Positions 46,196 to 59,145 are shown, counted from the first letter of the stretch. The stretch is DNA of 64,000 bases from Diplosphaera chodatii (GCA_032358165.1 JAALGY010000054.1:434001-498000), one strand, 5' to 3'. Translations and numbers: made by a program. The notes: generated by a model from the letters alone, not told the origin.

Positions 46196-49100
46196 ATGTC
46201 GGTAAGCCAACCTACAACATCCACAAACGTTTTGTCAGCCTCGCAGAATCACCTCTAATAGGCTCACCCACTGGGTGTCGACGCACTGATGTTTTGCATG
46301 GTGCGCAGGTGCAGCAGTCGGGCGTCCTCGGGGCAGGTGCCTCGGAGGAACGCGGCGAGACTGCTCGCATGGTAAGACGAATGACAGTAACTGTCATGTA
46401 TCGATGCTCCTGTCAGCCGGCTTGAGAGGGCGGTGATGCATATGGGCGCCTGGAAACTCATGTGCGTCCATGGCGGGAAACCGCAGGCTTCCTTCGTTGG
46501 AGCCATGGCCATCGCAGACCTGGTGAAGACCACACTAGGGCCCAAGGGCATGGTGAGCAGATCGCTGTGCACTTTTCCTTCTGCAGCACAGCATGCTGGA
46601 ACATCTGGCAGTGCACCGATGCAGCTCCTGATCTGGCACACCATCCTACACAGGACAAAATCCTGCAAAGCATGACCGGCGGCAAAGACATCATGGTGAC
46701 CAATGACGGCGCCACCATTCTCAAGTCGCTGTGGGTGGACAACCCAGCGGCAAAGGTCCTTGTTGGTGAGGAGTCTGCATACATCAACATGCATCATCTC
46801 CCCTGCAGCGGTAGCGCTGCAACGTCCGCCACAAGCTTTAAAACAGCTTGAAATCTGCACAGTGACTGCGTCAGCCAGTGCAACCAGCCACTTCCTGTCA
46901 AGGTGACAGAGTGCCAGTCTATGCCAGCTGCTCCCGGACACGCTTGATGTGCTGATGCGCCCGCGCAGACATCTCCAAAGTACAGGACGATGAGGTGGGC
47001 GACGGCACCACGTCCGTTGTGGTGCTGGCAGGCGAGCTGCTCAGAGAGGCAGAGCAGCTGGTCAATCAGAAGATCCATCCGATGACCATCATAGCAGGCG
47101 AGCCACATCAGAAAGACATGTTTGAACTTGTGTTCCAAAAACAGTACTGTTCGCAAGGCACACAGCATGCGCCAATTGATATATGTGATCAGTGAGCCAA
47201 CAGAGATGTGACATGCAAGTGACAAGGGCACATGAGGCCTGAAACCGGTCGACTCAACCTGCAAACCCATCGTGTTTGCAGGCTACCGTGAGGCGTGCAA
47301 CATCGCGCGGGACAGGCTAGAGGCAGTCGCAGTGGATCACAGCGCAGAGCCGGACGCCTTCCGGGACGACCTGCTGAACATTGCGCGCACCACCCTCAGC
47401 TCCAAGATCCTGACGCAGGTTCGTTTGCAGCTGCCATGTGACACATGCTCATCTTCAGCTGGAGGCACCGCATGGTCACTCAGTGGTGCAGTGTGCTTGC
47501 AAGCAAGTGCTCACGCTGGTCGACGTGAGCCTGGACGGCCCAGAGATGACACAGATGACTGAGGACCTGTGCATCTGCAGGACAAGGACCACTTTGCCAA
47601 CCTGGCGGTGGACGCGGTGCTGCGGCTCAAGGGCAGCCAAAACCTGGAGTCGATACACATCATCAAGAAGCCGGGCGGCACCTTGCGGGTGAGCTGCCAT
47701 GGTGACATCACGATGAACACTTTCAGCGGAAGCCAGGTTCTGCAGTAACAGCAGGTTGCTGTTGTGCGAGTTGTTTGGCCATGAGGTTTCTAGCCAGCAA
47801 GTCGACAGGTCAGGCGCTCCGTCTGGGCTCTGCAGTCTACATACAGCCTGCGAGCTTTTTAATCACCCTCTGCAGGAATCATTCCTGGACGAGGGCTTCA
47901 TCCTGGACAAGCGCATCGGCGTGGGGCAGCCCAAGCGCATCGAGAACGCCAACATCCTGGTCGCCAACACCGCCATGGACACCGACAAGATCAAGATCTA
48001 CGGCGCCCGTGTGCGGGTGGACTCCATGCAGAAGGTGCGGACTACCCTGGATGTCTGATGTCAGTCCGCTGCAGTCAAGCAGTTCTGACATGACTGCTGC
48101 TGCTGCCAACCTCATCGCTGATGAGGGGCTGCAGGCGCAGCATGTCACAGCTGCGGTGTGATCGGGTCAGGTGCTGTGCGCATGCTATGCTATCGGCGTG
48201 CAACATGTATCTCCTTACTGCAGGTGGCGGACATCGAGAAGGCTGAGCGGGAGAAGATGGCGGACAAGTGCAAGCGCATCATCGGCCACGGCATCAACTG
48301 CTTCGTGAACCGGCAGCTGATCTACAACTTCCCGGAGCAGATCTTCGCCGACGCCGGCGTCATGGCCATCGAGCACGCCGACTTTGACGGCATCGAGCGT
48401 CTGGCGCTCGTCACAGGCAAGTATCTGGCCCTGAACTACGAAACCAGCATCAAGAAGGGATGTGTGGCGGTTGTGAGCGTCCAAGCATCAGTGATGGCTG
48501 GATGTGCTGGCACAGCACGCGGTGCAATGTTGTATCATAAAGGCCTTGCAGCTGAGGCTGCTTGGTCCTTGGCTGTTCCTCTTGCGCCAAGACTGCAACA
48601 CCCTGCTGCTTGACTTGCGTACTCTCTGGGTACACCACAATATCAGTGCAGGCGATGATGCTTTGCATGCATGGCTTGGCTGAGGGGTTATGCGCCCAGT
48701 GCTGTCAAGCCCCATGAGGGAAGCGACTGAGCCTGCTAGAGTCGAACCACAGTCATGAACCACTTGCTGGGACTAGCAACGTGCCACAACAACATCATGC
48801 TGTGCCAGATCTAGTCAACTGATGCACATCGCAGGTGGCGACATCACCAGCACCTTTGATGCGCCGGAGGCCACGAAGCTGGGCCACGCGAAGCTGATCG
48901 AGGAGATCATGATCGGCGAGGACCGCCTCATCCACTTCAGCGGCGTCGCCAAGGCCGAGGCGTGCACCATCGTGCTGCGGGGCGCAAGTGCGTCCAGCCA
49001 CCTCTCGAAAGTTATGGATGCAACGCTGGTCAAACTGTCTGCAAACTGAAGCCTGATGGACAAGAGCACACCGATAGGATGTGTCGGTGCCGGCCGTTCC

Positions 49101-50298
49101 CAGAGTGGTGCGTTTAAGGTGGCTGCAGTGGAACGATTGATTCCGCGGAACCCATCGTTTCTGTGCCCGACGGCAGGCTCGCACGTGCTGGACGAGGCGG
49201 AGCGGTCCCTGCACGACGCGCTGTGCGTACTGAACGCCGCCACCGCCGACTCGCGGGTGCTGTACGGCGGCGGCTGGCCGGAGATGCAGATGGCCAAGGT
49301 GACCGTCATCCTGGCCTCTGCTGTGGCCTGAGCTTGGCAGCCTGCACCCTGTCGCCGAGGTGGCAGAGGAGGGAAACAAAGGGGAATCATAGTCATGTAA
49401 CTCATGTGCTGTGACCCCGTTGGATGTGCAGGTGGTGGATGAGGCGGCTGCGCGGACGCCCGGGAAGCGCAGCCTCGCGATGGCGGCCTTTGCGCGCGCG
49501 CTGCGCTCCATCCCCACCATCATCTCCGACAACGCGGGTGCGTCGGAGGGGTTTTGGCGTTAGCACGCTCATCAGAGCATCTCTGTGCTGGCTCCCCAGA
49601 ATCGGGATGGAGTCTGTGTAGTGTTCACATGGGTGACGTGCCTCCAAGCATGTGGATTGCTGTTCAGCGTGCGTGTGCACACCAGTTGCCTGTGCAGCAC
49701 GGTGGGTCAGGCTGGCAACCAGGTCAACATCGGCATGCATGCTTTTGATCTGCGGCAAGACTATGCTGCCATGCCCTACAGGGCTGGACTCCGCGGACCT
49801 GGTGTCTCAGCTGCGGGCGGCGCACGCGGCCGACGACGCCCAGCAGTCTGGCGTGGACGTCATCGCCGGCCGCGTCGGCAGCATGCAGGAGCTGGGCATC
49901 TTCGAGGCGTACAAGGTATGCTCTGGCCCGGTGGCTGTCTCCTGACTGTTGTGGTGCACGGCGGTCTGCCCGTCGTAGGCTGCTCATACGTGCACCACTC
50001 AGCTTGCGGTTTTGTGAGCAGGTGTGCTAGGCGCGTTGGTGCTGTGTCAGGTCACACGTATGTGCCGGTACATGCACTTGCAGGTGAAGCATGCAGTGCT
50101 GCTTTCGGCCACAGAGGCGGCGGAGATGATCCTGCGCGTGGACGAAATCATCAAATGTAAGCCTTGCTGACGTGATATGTAGCCATCACATGTTCCACGG
50201 TGGAAGCTGTTGCCCATTGCTAGTACCATCATTCAACGCGTGCCTGACTATTGCTTCCTGCATCTGCTGCAGCGGCACCACGCCAGCGGGAAGAGTGA
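46196..50298 (+). CDS. CCT2: T-complex protein 1 subunit beta (CCT2)
   Basis: Beta subunit of the cytosolic chaperonin TRiC, which folds actin and tubulin. The first coding exon is just ATGTCG (46196-46201); exon 2 (46309-46371) gives [14 protein letters not shown]. Blocks in order: [206 protein letters not shown] and [20 protein letters not shown]. It ends VDEIIKSAPRQREE with TGA at 50298. ATP-site motifs DGATIL and GDGTTS are intact, and the beta-specific end matches other CCT2 proteins. Confidence 0.95.
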
Positions 50299-50752
50299 AC
50301 ACATGCCGCCATAGTGTGATGAGATCTCAGTGCGAGTCGACGAGGGTGCAACAGTTGTGCCTCAGCAGTCAGACGTTCTGTCTCAGTGTGCATTCTTACC
50401 GCTCAGTTGGTGTCAGGACCACCCCCTGTTGAATCGTGAAAGCGGCCCCAGTCTTGTTTGCACGGCCAGGCCCTTCGTATATCTCAGCATTTGTCATATT
50501 GTCATGGGTCGCACGTGACCTAGAACTTGTGGTGACAGAGCACCAGTTACGCCACAGCGTGCCCAGTCACAGTGCTCCACCAACACCAGCAACTGCAGCG
50601 GGAGCGTGCAGCAGTCCAGCGACAGCAAGCTACATAGGTATACGGTGGGCGTACGCACAGGGGCGAGCCTCTAGATACGGAGCCACGTCTGATTGGGCCA
50701 TCCCAGCCTCTGTTGGACAGCGATCACGGCGGCGGCCTGAGCGGCAGCGGCC
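50299..50752. other. Intergenic stretch between CCT2 and the B-box gene
   Basis: 3' UTR of CCT2 and promoter of the B-box gene. Nothing else is recognised. Confidence 0.4.
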
Positions 50753-53394
50753 ATGGGCTTTACATGTGACGTCTGCGCGTCGCAACCCGCCACGCTGTTC
50801 TGCTTCGCGGACAAGGCGTCTCTGTGCGCTGCCTGCGACAGCAAGTGAGCGCCACTGCAGACCTCTCACGGGGAGCCGATCGTTTGTGAAGCTTCAGCCG
50901 CTGCAGAATGCTTCCAGTGATGCTAGAATGTAAGCTAAATGTTTTCGAGTGGGCATAGCGCTTTTGTTTTGTGCTTGCACTTGAGGGGGACCGGGCAGGC
51001 AGCTGAGGTATGAGCAGTTGCATTGGCAGCTCTGGGCATTTGATGGTGATCAGCAGGCACCCAGTCGCGTGATGATCTACGCGCAGTGGCAATCCAGTGC
51101 CACGCGCTCGGTATCTCGGATCGCAAGCGGTGCTCTGGTACATGACTCGCCAGGCAGCCTACCACCTGCCCAGTCCGACCGTGGCCATGATCTTGCCCTG
51201 CAGCCTGCACGGCGGTGCCAAGGCGGGGCAGAAGCACGAGCGCGTGGCGCTCACACCGCAGCAGGAGGGCGCGCAGTGTGACATCTGCCAGGTGTGTGCA
51301 GCGGCAGCACATACTGCCGACGCACCCTGCGAGGAGATCACACAGTAGCCTGCATATCTGACCCTGTGGTCTAACTGTGCCGTATATGCTGTGCAACTCG
51401 TCACAGCATGCGACAGGGCACGGCCATGGGTCAAGCACCTTTTATTCACCACCTATTCTTCTCCACTTCTCCACCCAACAGGAGCTCCCAGCGGTCATGT
51501 TCTGCAGCGAGGACCGCGCCATGACGTGCAGGCGCTGCGATCTGATGATCCATACCGCGAATCAGTTCACCAAGACGCACCATCGGTGAGGGGTGTGCGT
51601 GCAAGTGCACACATCATACACAGCAGACAGACACAACTAGCACATCCCTGTGCAAATCGGCGGTGTGGTACACAGCGACAGTCTTGCTAGCACAGCACCC
51701 TCCTGTTCGTGCCTGTTGTCTGCTCATCTTGTGACCCTGCGTCAAACTGGTTTTTGCGCGTCCGACCAGGTACATCCTGTCAGGTGTGGCCGCTGGGCTG
51801 CATGGGCTGCCGGAGGCGACCGCCTCAAGCGCCAGCTCAGAAGGTGCACACGGGAGACGCTTAATGGCATCCGACCCTGTGGCATGCTACCAACCAGCGC
51901 TTGTGCACTGCCAGATCTACAGCTGCAGCGGAGGCGCTGCGACACTTTGAAACGCACACCACGCATGCCAGTACCTTGGTGCTGAGCTGGACGTTGTCAC
52001 ATGCCCTGCAGCGGAGGCAACGACCACCACGGTACAGAGGCGGAGCGCGGCCGCGATGCCTCAGATCCAGCACGTGCCCAGCAACGGCGACCTACTGAGC
52101 CTGCCGCAGGGCATGGTGCCCACCGGCGCCACTCTCGCGGGGGCCCCCTCGATAGGCGCCCCCGCACCGCTCGCGGTGCGTCCGCGCTGCTCATAGCTCG
52201 CACTTGCTACCAACGCATCCGGTCTGTAGGCAGACATATGACGGACTTTGCGTGCAGGATGTGCCATGGTTGTGTTGCCTGAAACAGGGTGGTGCTTCTA
52301 GCACTGCTAGGAACCATAAGCTCAGTCATTGACACCCAGCGCCATCCGTTGCAGGGTGGCCAGCAGCAGCGGCGGCAGGCGAGCGCCAGCACGCGCGGCG
52401 ACGACGGCGGCGCGGGGCCGTCGGGCGGCAGCGGCAGCGGCAGCGCCGAGCGCAACGACAGCGTCACGCTCGCCTCGGACCTGCTGGGCATGCCCTCGCT
52501 GCCCCAGAACTATAGCGCCAAGGTGGGCGGCGCGGCCTGCGACCGCACGCCTGGTTGGGGCTCATGACATGCGGCGGCACATGCTGTGTCATGCCTGCAT
52601 GGCAGCGGATGCGCAGTGCACGCGCTCGAGCGCCGAGCTGCTGGCCTGCGGCTCTGCTGCCGCCTCCTCAGCCTGGCGCCAGAGCTGTGCAGCCAATCAG
52701 TAAGCGGCTGTGCCAGCCGGTGGTACGGCATGCGGGGCCGGGGCACGGACGGCTCACGCTGTGCGCTGCCGCCTGCAGGATGTGGACGCTGCGTGGGGCG
52801 ACGCGGGGCTGGGCGACCTGGACGACTGGTCCAAGTTCCTGGAGGTGCCCGACCTGGGCTTCCTGCCCGACGACGCCGCCAACGACATCTTCGGGTCGGC
52901 CGGCGGCGCCTCGCAGCCTGCTGACAGGTGTGGGAATATCCCTCTGCATCGTTGGTGATCCTGCTTGGCTGAAGGCTTTGCGTGTAGGTGCACTGGTTCA
53001 CAGCATGGGGGTCGCAAGTGTGTGCAGCATGCGAGTATCTGCATGGTCGTGCCCCCAGTGAGTGCGCCAGGAGCTGGGTGCCTCATGTGCTTCGCTGCTT
53101 ACCACATTCAGGCATGCTTCCCGGTTTTGCGCATACTGCAAGCGCCCAACGAACCTCTGAGCTGACTGGTGGCGTCGCCATCTGTCGTGCAGCACCATCT
53201 TCGACGACCCGGTTGTGTCGGTGCGGGACCCCGCGCTCATCAGCAGCAGCGTGCCGTCGGCGCTGCCGGCGCAGGCGCAGCCCAAGACCCGGGCGGCCGC
53301 GGTGGCTGCCACGACGCCGAACGGCAGCCCCGCCACGCCCCGTGACAGCATCGTGCCGGAGGTGCCCACGCTCAAGCGGCAGCGTATCGGCTGA
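50753..53394 (+). CDS. Double B-box zinc finger protein (BBX/DBB type)
   Basis: Probable transcription cofactor of the green-lineage light-signalling B-box family. Exons 50753-50844, 51204-51291, 51482-51585, 51770-51843, 52012-52175, 52355-52522, 52779-52927 and 53193-53394 join in phase to 346 residues. The first B-box is CDVCASQPATLFCFADKASL, CAACDS and GQKHERV; the second is CDICQELPAVMFCSEDRAMT, CRRCDLMIHTANQFTKTHHR. All zinc-binding Cys/His/Asp positions appear present. Further on are a Ser/Gly-rich linker, an acidic segment (DVDAAWGDAGLGDLDDWSKF) that could activate transcription, and a basic end VPEVPTLKRQRIG that may serve as nuclear signal or VP motif. No CCT domain is visible, so it is the DBB/STO type rather than CONSTANS. 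Confidence 0.9.
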
Positions 53395-53795
53395 TGGAAA
53401 TTGTTTAGGGGCTGTGTTGGAGCGGGTGGAGAAGAAGCCTGGACAGGGCGTCAAGCGCCGCTTGTTTCGTGTCAAGAGTTAAAGAGCCTCAAGAACATAC
53501 ACGAGAAGAGCGGTGAGACAACTATTGAAGCGACGCTGTGCGTCCGGCAATGACAAGACAACAAACCCTTTGGCTTAGACTGTTTCAATTGTGTGGTATT
53601 CTTTACAGCGGCATGTTGCGCGCGGCAGCACGGGAACATTGCAATTTGCTTTGCTGCTTTTGTGACACGCACGCTCCTGTGTTTTCAGCCTCATTGGTTC
53701 TGGCACAGCTAGGGAGCTGCGACGGTGCACACCCAAATCTTTCGATAGGATATGTGCCGATGTAAAAGCTGCGAAAAGGTTCTCTGCAGATCGCA
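53395..53795. other. Intergenic stretch after the B-box gene
   Basis: B-box 3' UTR and the unknown 5' end of the next gene. Nothing else is recognised. Confidence 0.35.
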
Positions 53796-55469
53796 GTGTT
53801 GGATCTTGCCACCTTCTTCAAATCTGCATGCCCAAGGTTCACAGATCCGCAAGACCACTGTACACTGTACTTCTTGCTCGCGCTGCCGCAGACCAGAGTG
53901 CTCTCTTTGTCGATCACTGTTGTTGTCCACAGGCCTCGACTGCGCGCTGACACCTTTGCTGCAAGGACCGCTGCAAGTTGGCCAGAGGATCAAGAGCGAG
54001 ACACAACATCAGGCCGCAGCTGGCGTCGTCGGGCAGGCCTGACACATCCAGCGCACGCCTGACGGCGTATCAGCTGCCATCGCAGACGCTCATGCTGTGC
54101 ATGCTCCTGCCCAGCGCCGATGGGGGCAGCATCAGCTGGCACCTTTCTCGCCTGCTGACGACGCAGCACCTCAGCGGGATGCCCGGCAGCGTGCACCTGG
54201 AGCGCCTGCTGGGCATCGGAGCAGTGCTGCTGGGCGGCATCGCCATCATCGCGTGCATATGTGCAGGTCCGTCTGCCTGCCCAGGTCAAATCAGCAGCTG
54301 CTCCACAGGGGTTGGTGGCTGCCAGCCTCACACTACCTGGCCTCTTGCAACCGGAACTGATGCTGCAGCATGAGAGCATGCTGCGTGTGCTGCCTCGTCG
54401 AGGGCTGGCAGACTGGAGGCAGTACTGTGCGCTGCATCTCATGGTGTACAATACTTTCACAGGATGGTACCTGGCCTGGGCGTCCAGCCTGCGAGACATC
54501 CAGTTCTTCCAGGAGCTGCTGGGCGGCGGGCACAGGTCAGTGCTTCTGCCTGAAAGCTTCGAAGCTTTCAGGCAGGTTCGGGCACGCTGCCTGGGGTTTG
54601 CCAAACCGTGTCGCATCTGCCAGCCCATCCGATTGAGTGCCCGTGCATGCCGGCTGTAGGCGAAAGGTCAAGAGCGGTCCGACGGCGGCGGAGCTGCAGG
54701 CCGAGATCGCGGCCATCAAGGTGCTTTGGCAGCCCCGCTTTCAGTGTCTTGTCTGCCGCGCGCGCGCGTTGGCATGCTGATGTGGCGAGCCCATTCGACA
54801 GGCACCAGTGAACGAAGCACTGCACGCGAGCTTGTTGCTGGGTTCTCCCGTGATTGGCACTCGGAATTCAGCGCTGATGTCGTGACGTGCAACACATCTC
54901 GTCACACACCAGGCTTTGCGTGCAGGCGGCCCACAGGCGAGGCGGCAGCTCGGGCATCTACGCACGCTCCGAGCGCCGCCCCAGCCGCGAGCAGAACGGC
55001 CACCGGCGGCCCAGCCGCGACGACGACGGCCGCCGGCTGAGCCACGAGCAGGAGAACGGGCACGCACGGGAGGGGGGCAGGGGCGCCCGCAGCCGGCGCC
55101 ACAGCTGGCACCCCGAGTGCGGCGGGACCCACACCATCCAGGTCAGCACACCTCGTCTGCTGCACTGGGATAACACACACAGCTTGTCACTTGTGCTGTG
55201 GGGCCCTCCTGGCAGCTTTCGGCCCTGCAAGCGTCTGCTACGCGCTGCCTGGCGTCTGCGGACTTGGCCACTGCTGGTGAAGCGGTGCTCATGTTGTGAA
55301 CCTGGACTGTGTGCAGGAGTAGCTGCGGCGGTTTGGTCGCTAGCTTCACTGCACATTCTTCATTCAGCTTCCACCGGCGGGAGCCACTGTATGGCGCGCA
55401 GCCGGGCTGCAGGACATGTCCTGCAGCGGCAGCGCATGCCGTGACACCGGGCACAGCTGTGCCTTCTAA
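53796..55469 (+). CDS. Hypothetical single-pass membrane protein with charged tail
   Basis: No family recognised. A supported run of exons: one ending at 54266 encodes RPDTSSARLTAYQLPSQTLM then a helix LLGIGAVLLGGIAIIACICA; one ending at 54535 gives GLADWRQYCALHLMVYNTF, LRDIQFFQELLGGGHR; 54660-54720 gives RKVKSGPTAAELQAEIAAIK; about 54925-55142 gives a strongly charged stretch (SERRPSREQNGHRRPSRDDD, RRLSHEQENGHAREGG). A last exon from about 55372 ends with TAA at 55469. The 5' part is uncertain: a preceding open frame (LDLATFFKSACPRF) is in another phase. Topology suggests an extracellular part, one helix and a cytosolic Arg/Asp-rich tail. Confidence 0.45.
54546..54575. repeat. Perfect 30-bp palindrome in an intron
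   Basis: Left half ctgcctgaaagcttc is followed directly by its reverse complement, with no loop. It begins 10 bp after a donor site. Confidence 0.85.
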
Positions 55470-56096
55470 GTGAAGGGCAGGAACGTTTTTGAGCTACCCG
55501 TCCCATTGGCTGCGTACGAGCAAAGGCCTCTAGGGTCAGCCGCGGCACGTGTAGGCATGTGATGCCATCCCAATGGTGAACACTCTGGGGTCTGGTGTTT
55601 CGCTTCCTTCATGTAGGTTTGTATAGTAGCAGACAGGTGTACGTGTCGAGTCTGCAGGGGTGGTCAGCAGCTCGGGGGTCTCGGGGTTTCTGGTAGCTAG
55701 GGTGACGGAACAGAAGCTGCAGAGCTTATCACGCCATGACCAGCTTGAACTAACTTCTTGGGGAGTCCCTTCAGGCCTGAACAGAACCTAAAACGTATTA
55801 CCGTATATGCACATCAAGCGAAGCAAACACTATTGTTAACAGCTGGCACGCCCGCAGGTTCATGTACACGTCACAGTTGCTAGTTGTTTGGAGGCTTTGC
55901 TGCGCTGATGCCACATCTGGTTGTTCACCTTTTGAACCGTACCAGAATGCGGAGCGATGCCAGCGATCAGGGTTGAAACATGCCAACAGGCCACATGTGC
56001 CCCGCAGAGCATATCTGCAATTGCCTGTGTTCCGTGTTGCTTTTACAGTAAAGCAGGTGGCTGCAGGCTCTGCTGCCACACAACGCCGGGTGCAGG
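55470..56096. other. Convergent intergenic stretch
   Basis: Between the hypothetical membrane protein and the RING gene. It presumably holds both 3' UTRs. Nothing else is seen. Confidence 0.4.
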
Positions 56097-58805
56097 TCAG
56101 GTGCTGCTTCTGGATTGCACCGGCGTGCTGCTGATGATGCCGTAGTCTGACAGTGCCAGACCGCCAAACCTCGGCTCCTGCCGCGACCGCTGCTCTGTTG
56201 TGCTGCTGGCTGGGCTGCCCCGCCGCGTGGAACTGCACGCCAGACGGTTGCTGGTCAGCGGGGCAGTGCTCCGAGCTGTGCAAACTGTGCATTCAGCTAC
56301 ATGCAGCCGCAGAGACACCGATCGTTGTGAGGGCACATGTATCCAACAGCGCGCTGCTGGACTTCCTGTGTGACCTGCCAAAAACATGCACAATGCATGA
56401 AATGGTCGGCGCACCTGGCCGAGTCTGTTGTGCTGCGCCGGCCGGGGGGCGCCGCCGCCGCCGCCAGCCGGGCAGCGGCCGCCGCCTGCGCTTCGGCCGC
56501 CGCCGCCGCCGCAGCCGCCTCCTCCTCCGGCGAGGGTGTCAGCACACGCGTGCGGCACAGGGGGCACATCGTGAGCCGCGCCTCCCTGGCGACCAGCGTC
56601 TCGAAGCAGTGCGAGCACACGCCATGCCCGCACGGCAGCACCTGCACCATTGTGGTACTGAACCCTGAAATGCCTGGTGCCTTGCATGACCATCTTCAAC
56701 TCAACACCGTTTATCGCCTTTGCACCTTGCATGACCACCGGCTGCGCCTTCCGAGCAGTTGGCAATTTGCAACCAGGTGGCCCCACCTGCCAGTCGCCGG
56801 TGGCGACCGCCTCCATGCAGATGGGGCAGTCCTCGTCGGCCTTGCTGTCGCCCTCAGGCAGCGCTTTCACCACGCTGCGCATGTCCTCCGCTGCCTTAAT
56901 CGGGTCGCCTGCGCAGCCAGAAGGCAATGGTCACCCCTTCAATTCGCTCCTGATTCCAGCAAATTGGCTGCCCTGCTGCCCTGCGCCATCGCCGGCAGGT
57001 GCGAGCGTCCATGGAGCCACCAGCACAGGCGCCATGACGTGCCATGATGCCTGCTGCTTGGGTGCGGCGTGCCGCAGTGGTCCGTGCATCTGACGCACCT
57101 CTCTCGGGACGGGAGCGCCTGGTGCGCTGCTGCCGCACCGGCAGCACTGCCTGGTTCCGCTGGTTTCTCCTGCGCAGCCGCATCGCAACAGTTCACACAT
57201 GCCACTTCGTGACGCCTTGAGACAGTTCGTTCATGAGGCAGACAGCCTGCGCGTGTGACTGGCGAGCACGCAACGCTGCTACATGCATGTAGACCGGGCT
57301 ACACGGGCCTCACCTGTAGCAGTAGAAGATGCAGATGAGGATGCCGGCTATCAGCGTCACCGACACCGACACCAGCACCGCCATGATGACGACGTTGTTG
57401 CCGCCGCTGCCGCTGCCTTTGCTGTCCAGGCTGCTGGTGCTCTGCCCGTTGTTGCCAGTGACCTGTGCGCAGCACTCGCTGCGACGCAAGGCAACGACAA
57501 TTCGTCGGTGTGTCAACCCGCTGTATGTGTGTCGACGTGCCATACAGCAGGCGCAACGCAACGCTGCATGCCAGCTGGAGGAGTATGTTCGCCTGCTTTC
57601 AAGTACTACGATGACCTTTTGCAGAACCACCATAGCAATGACGTGTATGCAGGGGCAGGCAGCAGGGCTCACTTGAAGGTGCCGCAGCAGCAGCGGCCGC
57701 CCGGCGGCACGTGCGCCTTCTGTGTGAGCACCGTGGTGGCGTTGCTGCCGCCGCCGGCGACCGGGCAGCAGCACACCTCCGGCTTGTGGAACCACGGCGG
57801 CCTGGTGGGCTCAGACCCCTGCTGCACCTGCTGCTGTGACGCCTGCTGCTGCAAGTCCCCTTGCGGCTGCTGCAGCAGCCTCCGCTGCAGCCACATCCTG
57901 CCGCTGCTGCGGGCTCTGCCGCCGCTGGCTGCCGCGGGCCTAAGCAGGATCCCGGCTGAGGAGGAACCCAGCTGCTCTGGCAGCTGGAAATGGTTGGCTG
58001 CGGCCACGTGCCGCAGCTGCAGCAGCACATCTGTGGCGGCGCTGCAGCCGCTGCGGATGCTGATGTACACCTGCTGTCCCGCCTGGTGCGCGACATGCAA
58101 GCCACTGGAGGTGTCCATGACTCCGTCTGAAGCCTGCAGAACTGCTGCACCCTGCGATGGGGCATGTACTGTCTGCTGTTGATGCTGCTGACTGCGGGAG
58201 GCGGTCTGTACCGCTGCCGGCGGCAGCTCGCCCAGCTGCAGCCGGCGGAGCGCGCAGTCCTCGACCTCATGAGCTCCGACTGATTTTTGTAGCCTGCGGG
58301 ACGACGCAAGCGGCAGAGCTGAGGTCGTGCAGCGCCGCGTGGTGTGAAGTCATGAGGGCCACTACTGCAAAGCAGCAGGCAGCAGCCCATGCATGCAACA
58401 GGCAGGAGCCGCACCAGGCAGCCCCTTCACCTTGGACACGAAGGTATCAAGTTTATTGTAGAAGAAGCGAGCGCTTTTAGCACAGGGATCAAATGCAAGT
58501 ATCACAGGTCCAGAAGCGCAAGGGGCTGCCAAGTGGCGTCAGCAGGCGCACCTGACGGCCTGCTGTGGACAGGCTGATCCACGAGCCACCGTCGCCTGTG
58601 CCTGAATGTCTCCCCTGTGCCAGCCGTCGACGCGCCAGGCGACGCACGCCCCAGGGGCCAGCGCTGCATGGGCCCAGTGACCCGGCAGATTATGCAACGC
58701 CTTCATGGGCGCCGCCGCCTGCCCGCCAGCGGCCGCATGCGCCGCATGAAGAGCCAGCAGCATCCCCCACAGCGCTGTGGCTCCCGCGGCGTACAGTGCG
58801 GCCAT
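56097..58805 (-). CDS. Transmembrane RING-type protein, probable E3 ubiquitin ligase
   Basis: Exon 1 from ATG 58805 gives a signal peptide (MAALYAAGATALWGMLLALH). Exon 2 (about 58289-57675) is a Gln/Ala-rich luminal domain with QQVYISIRSGCSAATDVLL, CCCPVAGGGSNATT and a Cys-rich end GGRCCCGTFK. Exon 3 (to about 57313) has one helix, VVIMAVLVSVSVTLIAGILI, then CIFYCYR. Exon 4 starts the RING: DCPICMEAVATGDWQ; exon 5 completes it: VLPCGHGVCSHCFETLV and CPLCRTRVLTPSP, a C3HC4 finger, followed by an Ala-rich run. A last exon in matching phase ends RFGGLALSDYGIISST with stop at 56097. The exon 3 to 4 junction does not keep phase with the obvious sites and needs transcript evidence. The substrate is unknown. 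Confidence 0.75.
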
Positions 58806-59145
58806 CGGAGATCGGAGGCTGCCGTTCTCCGCTGACGCGTGAGCGTGCTCTGAGTCAGGACATGCCTAAGAAGCGTCGTGTTGAAGGGGCCGTGCAACAG
58901 AAGGTCGCAGAGCCGAGCACCTTCTCCTCCCCACAATCTCTCGGCCTTCTAGTCCCGAAGCTCGCGACAACGCCGACTTTGGTACGGGTGAGCACGTGAC
59001 AGCACGGCAGCACGTCTAGGGTAGTTGTAATAATGAACGGTTTCCTATGACACTCACAACCCCTTTCAACAAGGACGTTCCTTAATATGTTGGCACCTTA
59101 TAGAAGAACCTTCTTTCAAAAGCCCACGCGCAAGCAGCAGCTGCT
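58806..59145. other. Short intergenic stretch
   Basis: Promoter of the RING gene and 3' UTR of ADAT3, both minus strand. Nothing else recognised. Confidence 0.4.

Noticed and set aside
48725..48745. Possible tRNA B-box on the minus strand (ggttcgactct)
   Set aside because: Flanking bases do not form the T stem or acceptor stem, and it lies in a CCT2 intron.
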